A stretch of 64,000 nucleotides of DNA from Hymenopus coronatus. Its lineage: Eukaryota > Arthropoda > Insecta > Mantodea > Hymenopodidae. Positions 56,809 to 64,000 of this stretch are shown here, piece by piece; within the stretch, counting starts at the first letter, position 1; each line of letters opens with the position of its first letter. The notes beneath the pieces were generated by a model. It ran no database searches. It was not told the DNA's origin and saw only the letters and a program-made list of their open reading frames with translations. The stretch is from assembly GCA_030762935.1 (NCBI GenBank), contig CM060898.1, positions 98,252,781-98,316,780 on the forward strand. Direction: 5' to 3'. Position numbers and translations under genes: made by a program.

Positions 56809-57224
56809 TTTTACTTTCTCTACACGTACTATGTACATAGTGTATACAGGAGGTATTGCACTCCACCAAAAAAATCGATACCGTGATTTTACAGAAAATG
56901 TATGTTTTATGTTCCCCTGTATCCCAAAAAAGTATTTTCATAAAAGGATCCGTCTGTGTGTGTGTGTCCGTAAACACGATAACTCAAAAACGAAAAGTCG
57001 GTAAAATACCAATAACTTCAGTCACATAGCAACCAGCTTTTGATTATCACTTTAGCCTATGGTACTCCCGTATTTCTCTTCTACTTACAAGGAAGCAAGT
57101 TATAAGACTATTTCCACTAATTTTTTGTCGATTGGCATGAAATAAATAGAAGCATTTGCTTTTTAACAATAATTTGTTGCAGAGATGTAGAGGAAGTCAT
57201 GTGAAGGAGCACATCAGATTTTTT
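56809..57224 (+). repeat. Family A copy, forward, internally deleted
   Basis: Tip ttactttctctacacgtac (56,811), attttacagaaaatgtatg, (TG) tract. The body jumps from gtaaaataccaat to acttcagtcacatagcaacc, deleting about 450 bp. B end gtagaggaagtcatgtg (57,187). Confidence 0.87.
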
Positions 57225-57672
57225 GTGTACGAAGGTTTAGACTATCTTGGTGTTTACCAGCTTTGCAAAACTCATTCAAAATAAAGAGATCTTCAGCGGC
57301 TATTCCCAGAGTATTCCAGATATATTATACATATATATATAATATTTGTCAGGTAAATATTTTAATATACCTACGGTATTTTAGTAAAAATCCTTAGAGC
57401 CACTTTGAGTGTCGGATTTTCCTCAAAATCTTCGTGTAGCATCTTTGGAAGATACTAAACATAAATACTTACTAAGGTTGGTATTTCACCGACTCTTGTT
57501 TTTTTAACTATCGCGTTGACGAACAAACGCGCGCGCGCGTGAGCGACCTTCTTCTAAAAAATGTTGTTTTTTTTTGATACAGGGACCCCAAATCGTGTAT
57601 TTCTGGTGAAATTTTCGGTGAAATGTAATATCTTCTTTATCTATGTACTATGCATTAATTAGGGAAAGTAAA
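57225..57672 (-). repeat. Family A fragment, reverse (A half)
   Basis: Begins inside the body (gtgtacgaaggtttagac) and ends with a degraded tip (ttagggaaagtaaaacc, 57,659-57,672). It includes a GCGCGCGCG run at 57,531-57,540 in the microsatellite position. Confidence 0.8.
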
Positions 57673-58869
57673 ACCTGTTGAGACCAATGTTTTAAATGTA
57701 CTTTGAGAGGTAGTATAAGAATTTTTACACAAATTAGTAAACAATGTCACCGTGTGTAGCATTTTTAGTATGGAAAAGATTTTGAATGAGTGTTTGCAAG
57801 AAAATAAGGTTTTAATTTGGGAGTGTCTATTAATAAGCATGCACTTGCCCATTTATAGCCTCGCCTAAAGTGTGCCAAGTGGAAAAAATATATATATTCT
57901 TAAAATTTAGAATTCATATAATTTTATGACGAGAAGTAGTTGTTTAATTTTTCACAATTTTTGGCCAAATTTCACGGATACATCACAGTAAGTGTATTAC
58001 ACCTGATTCTTATTCACAAACCTGAAATATTCATCCGGAGTTTCACGCCTTAGCTATCAAGCGGTAGCCTTTGGCGTGTAGTACTTAAGATGCAAACTTA
58101 AACGGTTTCTATAATAATTAGGGCTAATATAAAAATTTAATATTACATATCTATTTGTAAACTAGTTTCCTGAAAAACTGAATTATTTATGAAAATACTT
58201 TAAAATGCATCACACGGCTCATTTTTGCTTTCTGTACATTTACTACGTGCATAGCCTTCAATAAGCGTGCTATGATGAATACAAATTATATCAGAAACCA
58301 TACATTAAGCAATATCGAGTCACCCGTTTTCTAACTTTCACCGTAAATTCGTTTAAAGAACCTCAGTTAAGGATTTTAAGACTTCTCTCCCTAAACCGCA
58401 AGATTCTGGTATCTTGTTTGGCTTAACTTTCGAGACAATCTTACGTTCAGCCCACCTTGTCAGTGCACTGTATTTGAGATACGTATAGATTTAGTGTAAA
58501 GGGCAAAGGTAGGAGTCTGGTATGCCTCAGATATCTGTACACGAGAATTCTTTCTCGAGAAACACAATTTTGTTTTCAAGAGAGGTATTCGCTTTCTCTG
58601 AGAAAAAGCATTCTTATATCCACTCACCTCGTAGGTTCACATCCCTCTTTCCAAGCGATACAGGAAGCTAAAGAAATCTGAAGTGTAACTGTCACTTGTA
58701 TATCCACTTTCATTTTATAGATGCTTCACGACTTCTTCATTTATATTCGCAGCCTAAAGAGACAAATTCAACCTCACGAATATCTTAATCCCTTGAAAAT
58801 TTATCCATATTCCTTATGTTATATAGTATTGAATGAAAACATATTTACTTTCTAAACCTATTCAATTAT
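57673..58869. other. Single-copy-looking stretch
   Basis: No gene recognised. A Family A tip scrap (tttgctttctgtacatttac) is at 58,226-58,245. Confidence 0.4.
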
Positions 58870-59350
58870 TTTTCTATTCTTACAAAGCTTACTCTTCTCT
58901 CTGCTTCATGCTAGTCTAGATAAACATTAGAATTTATGTTTTTTAACATAATTAGGGGGTTTAAAATATATTAAAGGAAGAATAAGATAGTTAAGATTTT
59001 TCCTGTTAAAATATAAATATCAACAGGACGAGCTCCAATCAAGTTAGTAAAATTACAATAGGTAATATCAGACGGGGAATGAAATGTTTAAAATTGTGCT
59101 TAAAGCCCCCGTGGTCAGTAGAGCTTATAGTTACTCGATATTCATCTTTCCGGATAAGTGAAAACATTATCTGAGCAACTATAAACGAGATTCAAATTCA
59201 AGACCTCTTGAATGTGATCCAGATACGCTACCTCCGCTCCACAGAGGATGATTTTGTTATTTTGTTCCTTATAATTAGAAGGTAAATATGGGTTACACCA
59301 GGATAAAGCGAGAGCCATTTTTTTAAAGATGGTTGCATTGTGATACAATT
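58870..59350 (-). repeat. Family A fragment, reverse, split by a SINE-bearing insert
   Basis: Hairpin half (cttcatgctagtctagataa, 58,903-58,922) ends near 58,935. The body resumes at 59,256 (ttattttgttccttataatt) and ends near 59,350. Confidence 0.7.
59105..59250 (-). mobile_element. SINE, type a, decayed
   Basis: gttactcgatattcatcttt, ggataagtgaaaac, and reverse B-box-like cgagattcaaattcaagacc, then a decayed head (ctacctccgctccacagagg). Related to the 641 and 44,022 copies. Confidence 0.65.
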
Positions 59351-59384
59351 AAATTGCCTTCGTTTTGAAGATCAAGGTATAAAT

Positions 59385-60489
59385 AATCTGTTGTGTTCCA
59401 ATTTACAATACTTTATTCTGCAGTAACATATTCTTACAAAAGTTTATTCTACTCTCTACTTCATGCTAATCGAGATAATGTTAATCATTAGCAGTAATGG
59501 CTTTGTTACTTGATCCTCTCTAAGTAGAAGTGAAATAAAGGAAAACATTAGATGAAGAGACTCATATCTTTTAGAAGCTGGACATTATGTAACACAATAG
59601 GAATTCCCTTGTCTTTGCATGGCCATGAATAATGACTTCCCATTTAAGAAAAGTATAAATATTGGAATTTTAAGCCAATAAAAAAACATATCTTGGAAGT
59701 GATTAACTGTTCAAAATATGTGTATCACAAAAAATTGTTTTAGAAGATTTCATTTTCTGTTACTAGGTTTTGTTTATCCCTCGCGGATTACCAGATATGT
59801 AAAAGTCATCCAGAACTAAGAGAGCTTCAGTTATTCTAAGAAAATTTAATGTATACATTTTATTTGACACGTAAATATCTCTAAGGTCGTCTCCTTAGCG
59901 CGGTGGTAGCGCAGCTGCCTACCAAGCGGGAGACCTGGGTTCGATCCCCAGTACCGGCGAGGGGATTTTTCCCCCGCTGGGAGACCTGGACCGGGGTGCA
60001 CTCAGCCTCGTGAGGTCCCTGGGGGGCCAATTGAGGAGCTACTTGATGGAGAAGTAGCGGCTCCAGGTCGTGAGGACCGCATTAACCGGCCGGGAGGGGC
60101 TCGAGGCGCTGACCACGTCTCACCCTCCAATACTGCACCCCATCCATGACGTCTGTAGTGGACCGAGATGGGGGACGCAGCGGCCGGGCGGTAGGCCAAG
60201 GTTCCCCGTGAGCTGTCGTGCCATGGAGTTAGTTAGTTAAATATCTCTAACATATGGCATTTGAATGAAAAGCACTTCAGGGAAAGGGCAGTATGTAATG
60301 AGCGGATTTTCCTGAATATCGTATCGTATCCTAGGAGGATGTTCAACTTAAATACAGTTTTCGTGTTTCAGTTATGCCATTCCCAGCTACACAGACTCAC
60401 AGGGAGAGTTGTCTAAATTGGTGAAATGTCGGTATAAAATTTTTGGGTGGAATGCATTGTATGTACATACGTGGTAGAGAATGTAAAAA
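59385..60489 (-). repeat. Family A copy, reverse, split by a young SINE
   Basis: Reverse B end (aatctgttgtgttccaatt), hairpin region with an extra ttaatcattagca, body to cgtaaatatctctaa, SINE, then continuation to the tip (acgtggtagagaatgtaaaa, 60,469-60,488). Confidence 0.86.
59885..60237 (+). mobile_element. tRNA-derived SINE, type e, with perfect 13-bp target duplication
   Basis: Flanked by taaatatctctaa at 59,872-59,884 and 60,238-60,250. Head: cttagcgcggtggtagcgc (A box) and cctgggttcgatccccagta (B box, 59,934-59,953). The body is GC- and CpG-rich (cggccgggaggggctcgagg). Tail: gttagttagt. It interrupts a Family A copy cleanly. The 65-codon reverse frame inside it is not a gene. Confidence 0.93.
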
Positions 60490-60519
60490 TGTACTCTTAA
60501 TCTTACGTTCCTCATAATG

Positions 60520-60900
60520 CATTTTGCAATTTCAAATTAAATAATAAGCGCTTATGTGAATTGTTTCTTGCACACCAGTCGTGAGTACGACAGGACTTGG
60601 ATAGAGACAGACTAAAAAATGCAATGCCATAGTCGGGATTTGAACCACCGATCTCCTGGTGTCCCTCCAGTTTCTCTAACCTCTGAGCTGCCATATGCCG
60701 GCACTGCACTAAATGTTATATAACTCATTCACGATTTCCCGGCAAACCGCAAGAATATCTCAAATTGTTTTGAGATCGCATATCTAAATGGCGACTTACA
60801 AATTATGTAATATTTAACTAATAGTTGGTTAAGCTATAAAGCCCGGGACTTGAGTACTTATAAAGCTTATAAATCGTCACTGAGTAATGTCACCTCAAAA
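60520..60900 (-). mobile_element. tRNA-derived SINE, type b, with 5' extension
   Basis: Reverse strand: head with gcagctcagaggttagag (A box) and ggtggttcaaatcccgactat (B box, 60,634-60,653 reversed). Its upstream extension (cggtttgccgggaaatcgtg) lies at 60,735-60,760. Further shared sequence (aaatggcgacttac) runs to about 60,900. Confidence 0.75.
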
Positions 60901-60949
60901 CAATGAGATTTCCTTGAAGTTTTCTGGAAAAAACGCAAGTAAATTGGAG

Positions 60950-61310
60950 AATCAAGTGCTGTGCCGATGTGTTGCCATGGCACCGTAGTTTTTTTTTTTT
61001 TAAACAGTACCGGAGTCTGGTCAGGACTCCGGCGCTGTATCGCCTATTTACATCCCCCCCCCTGTATGATTACTGGTTTTGCTCTTCCTTTACACAAACA
61101 TATACACATTGCACAAATATATAACACCCATGCCCAAGGCGGGACTCGAACCCACGATCCCCTGCCCATGAAGCACCAAAGCGAGACGCCTTAGCGAGCG
61201 TGGCCATGGGGACCGGCTTGTTAAGAGCACTGGTTGAATACCAGCAGATCTGGACTCAAATCTCGGCTATGGGAATGAATTTCTCAATCTCACTCTACCT
61301 CTCCAGTAAG
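60950..61310 (+). mobile_element. tRNA-derived SINE, type b, split by a type-c SINE
   Basis: The left part gatgtgttgccatggcacc (60,965-60,983) and the right part ctggactcaaatctcggct (B box region, 61,250-61,268) with tgaatttctcaatctcact belong to one type-b copy. The type-c SINE at 60,990-61,219 sits between its A and B boxes. Confidence 0.8.
60990..61219 (-). mobile_element. tRNA-derived SINE, type c, nested
   Basis: Poly-T (60,989-61,001), ggagtctggtcaggactcc (61,013-61,031), C9 run, reverse B box gcgggactcgaacccacgat (61,140-61,159), ccatggggaccggc at the end. It is younger than the type-b SINE it interrupts. Confidence 0.88.
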
Positions 61311-61778
61311 TTTTTAATTACATACAGCATACAGAAACATTAAAATGTTTACATCCAAAGCACGAATGACCTAAAAATGGAAACTTGTGAAAAAAAAATA
61401 ACAAAGAAGGGTTTCAACATTTTAAAATTGCATCTTCAACTCACATACGCTTAGGAAAAAATATAAAACATTTTATATATTCTATTCAGATGGCTTTCTC
61501 TACTTCTCGATAACAAATTATTGTTAAAAATCTTGTTCTTCTATCTACTTCATGCTAATCGAGATGAACATTACCAGAAATGGTCTTATTACTTGATTCA
61601 TTGTAAGTAGAAGGGAAATAAGGGAATGCACTAGGCTAAAGCGATAGTCAAATGTTTTAAAAGCTGGTTGAAATCCGATTTATTTTTTATTTTATTGCCA
61701 CGAGTTTACGAATTCCCGTACGTGAAAAGTTTAAGTATTTTAAAGCTAAAACCAATAATAAATAATGTCTCAAAAATG

Positions 61779-62496
61779 ATGAGCAGAAGCAGTAGTTTTA
61801 TGTTTTTAGGGCGCTCAAATATAACTCTTATTAACACCTGGATAACAAGAAGGAAATAAAAATTTAGGCACAAGGCCCGAAAACTAAAACCTAAAACTAC
61901 AATAAAAATTTGGTTAAAGCAGTGTCAGCAACTGTGGAACGTAAAAATGAAAAGATGAGTGAAGGGTTTCCGACCGAAGCACCGATAGACAATGCCACAC
62001 GTTTTTTTTTTTTTTTTTTTGTTTTTTGTTTTTTTTGTTTTTGTATGTGTAGTGTTTAACGCCCGATTTTACTACTTGTAGCACCGGAGGCGATGACACT
62101 GACGATACATGAAATGAAGATGGAGCCCCGGTGAAATGCGATGGCGAGGGAAACCGGAGAAAACCCGCCCCTGCAAAGCCTTGTCCACCACAAATCTACA
62201 TGCGGTCACTTGGGATCGAACCCGGGCTGTCTAAGTGAGAGGCAGACAGATAGAGGACGCAAAGGGCAAAACGTAAAAATCACACAAGGTGGATCATGCC
62301 GACGTGACGCATAATATCTAAAACTCGTTCCACAGCAACGAGTTGTTCATCCGCCAATAACCGGCGAAATATCAGCTGGTATACTGACAGACAAAAGTGA
62401 TGGAGCTAAAAACTGACACTCGATTAAAACATGCTTCACAGTGAACGGCTCACAGCAATGAGCACAGAAAAAAGTTAAAACTCCACGTAGAAATGT
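61779..62496 (-). pseudogene. Non-LTR retrotransposon 3' end with CCHC motif, split by a SINE
   Basis: Reverse strand 62,490-62,340: FCAHCCEPFTVKHVLIEC has the C-x2-C-x8-H-x4-C zinc-finger spacing typical of the C terminus of jockey- or R1-type ORF2 proteins. It continues LLSVSIPADISPVIGG and, after a frame change, DIMRHVGMIHLV. A 3' UTR-like part follows at 61,995-61,779 (gggccttgtgcctaaattt). RT and endonuclease are absent, so this is a 5'-truncated copy. The SINE at 61,998-62,250 separates coding end and UTR. The first residues of the open frame (62,529-62,497) are Family A sequence. Confidence 0.8.
61998..62250 (-). mobile_element. tRNA-derived SINE, type d, nested in the LINE
   Basis: Reverse B box (gggatcgaacccgggctgtc, 62,213-62,232), gaaaccggagaaaacccgcc (62,150-62,169), aacgcccgattttactac and a poly-A tail read as T22 (62,002-62,021). 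Related to the 22,348 copy. Confidence 0.85.
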
Positions 62497-62950
62497 GTAT
62501 GGCAAATTAAATGTTTTAACGAGATCCATATTTTTTATATAGCAAGTTTTCGTTCATCTCTTGAGCTAAACAGTTATGTAAAGTTCAGCAAAAGTCATCC
62601 AGAATAAAGATGTTGCCAGAGGCTCTTCCCAAAGTATTCAAGATATGTACAGTATTTTAATCAAAATTGTCAGTCAGTTTTGACAAAACCAAAATCTTCG
62701 GGATGCGGCGATTTTTCAAAAAATCTTCGTGTCGCAGCCTTGGAAGATACTAAATCTAAGTAATTTGTATTTTATAGACTCTTCGTGTTTGAACATCCGT
62801 GTTTACGGACCTTTCTCTAAAAAGCTTCTTTTTTCTTACAGGAGGCTTTGAAATGTGTACTTTCGGAGCAATTTCGGTATAAAATATTTGGGTTACATAT
62901 GTATTTTTATAAGTTACATATTATTACATAAATTCTATGCTAAATAGGGC

Positions 62951-64000
62951 TAATATTTTATTCCTTTCAAAAATTTGACGTAAAGATTTCGCCGGAATTA
63001 TGTACAGGGTCTTTCAAAAGTCTTCTTCTTGGAGCAAAGCGACATAGGTTTGGGTAGAAGTGATGGCTAGAGGACATGGGGGTACAAAAACCTTAATTTA
63101 AATGTTTTCTACAACTGACATCGGCCATAGGTTTGCATTACCCTAATGGAGCATAGTTCATGTTAGCAGACGGCAGCCAAAGCGCTACGATATAGGCTCA
63201 GCAGGCCAATAGCAGACATCAGATTTAGTTTCTGGCAGACAACGAAAATCGTACTTCCGTGTCTCAGATTTATATGCAGTGAAAAGCTACTACCAGAAAA
63301 TTAACTACTATGGGTAAAATATAAATTCCAAAATATAATCATCACACCATATCTGTTACGTTCTGATACAATTGACACCCTGTAGAACACTTACTTCAGT
63401 TACTCTATAGAAGAAATTGCGTTAGAGCATCAGTCATCATATTTTCTTATTGCATTTCTTTAAAGAAATAAATTTGGATCTTGCAGCCGCACTTCAGACA
63501 AAGGAGACACTATGTTGACCTCAGCTACCACATTATTGCAAAATGTCCATGATAATTATCCTATCTGGACGGAGGTGGAGGTTGCAGCGAGCATACAGTA
63601 CCAGAATAGATGAAAGAAAGAAATTAAAATCATAGTTTAACAAATTTAATGGAAGTTTTCACTTATGCTACGTTTTACTATTTTCGAACAGCAAAACTGA
63701 AGAAAAGCCAACTTCAGTGATTCTTCACTATGCATTGTTACATTAATTTAGTCATTGCATAAGTTTCAGCCACGTCAGTGAGTATGTCTCTTATTGCTTT
63801 TGGTTTTCTACGTGGAACTTTTAAGAAGTGTCGGGCAGAGGAGGGAAGTAAAGAGGAACTTACTATTAGCAAAGGACTAACGGAGAGATGTTGCACTTTG
63901 TATTTGCGTGGCTGTAAGTTAGGCTGTTTCAGCTTGGCTGCGCGTTAAAGAGTAGCGAGTTACCTACTTTCAGGGGTATGCCTGCCGTATTCATATACAC
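62951..64000. other. Stretch with a possible transposon edge
   Basis: tgtacagggtctttcaaaag (63,001-63,020) resembles the end of a Tc1/mariner-type element (tacaggg-type terminal repeat). No transposase motif is recognisable downstream. The remainder shows no gene. Confidence 0.35.

Larger units (their letters stand above)
61480..62950 (-). repeat. Family A copy, reverse, split by a nested LINE and SINE
   Basis: First part 61,480-61,778 (gatggctttctctacttctcg, hairpin tgctaatcgagatgaacattacca, aataatgtctcaaaaatgat). Second part from about 62,497 (atggcaaattaaatgtttt), through cttcgtgtcgcagccttgg, ending decayed near 62,950. Confidence 0.85.

Noticed and set aside
60002..60199. 65-codon reverse frame as a Ser/Pro-rich protein
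   Set aside because: It lies wholly within a SINE bounded by perfect target duplications; its openness follows from GC-rich sequence.

Overview
The window reads as AT-rich repeat-dominated nuclear DNA from an invertebrate animal, most likely an arthropod. Evidence: tRNA-derived SINEs with A/B boxes and target-site duplications, decayed non-LTR retrotransposon and Tc1/mariner or hAT remnants of types common in arthropod genomes, Penelope-like elements, and a mitochondrial insert that reads correctly with the invertebrate mitochondrial code (AGA as Ser, ATA as Met). I find no host protein-coding gene, rRNA, true tRNA or CRISPR array. Most open reading frames are translations of repeats; the Val-Cys and Thr-His runs are (TG)n/(CA)n tracts.

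The main component is one dispersed family, here called Family A. About 46 loci in both orientations cover roughly half of the window. In + orientation a copy begins with an A arm: an ACTTTCTCTA tip inside a 42-bp imperfect palindrome, then GATACCGAGATTTCACCGG, then a (TG)n tract. About 700 bp of non-coding-looking body follow, with TACCAAACTTGGTA, GATGCGACACGAAGATTTTC, GGGAATAGCCTC and a TGCTAAT/ATTAGCA hairpin. It ends at a B end (TAGAGAAAGTCATGTGAATG, then ACATCAGATTTTT). Several copies carry a second, inverted A arm after the B end, so the complete form seems to be a 1.0-1.1 kb element with ~130-bp terminal inverted repeats. Copies lie head-to-tail, head-to-head, tandemly duplicated and nested.

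Other elements sit in or between Family A copies: at least nine kinds of tRNA-like SINE (two with perfect 13-bp target duplications), five non-LTR retrotransposon fragments (13.4, 29.5, 33.0, 45.8 and 62.3 kb), DDE transposase remnants (10.9, 11.4, 22.8, 38.4 and 52 kb), a hAT-like fragment (15.5 kb), and two Penelope-related units (9.3-9.9 and 56.5-56.7 kb). The second Penelope unit is a 239-bp foldback with a hammerhead-ribozyme-like core in its loop, flanked by a perfect 12-bp duplication. At 19.4-19.5 kb a short nuclear mitochondrial insertion joins a cox2 fragment to a nad5 fragment inside a Family A copy.

Single-copy-looking stretches (about 4.7-5.5, 6.3-6.9, 8.6-9.2, 14-15.4, 16.3-17.1, 20.2-21.3, 31.7-32.9, 47.2-48.3, 54.9-55.5, 57.7-58.8 and 63-64 kb) show no recognisable coding potential. 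They could be intergenic or intronic. All calls come from reading the sequence by eye; boundaries of decayed repeats are good to about 10-30 bp.
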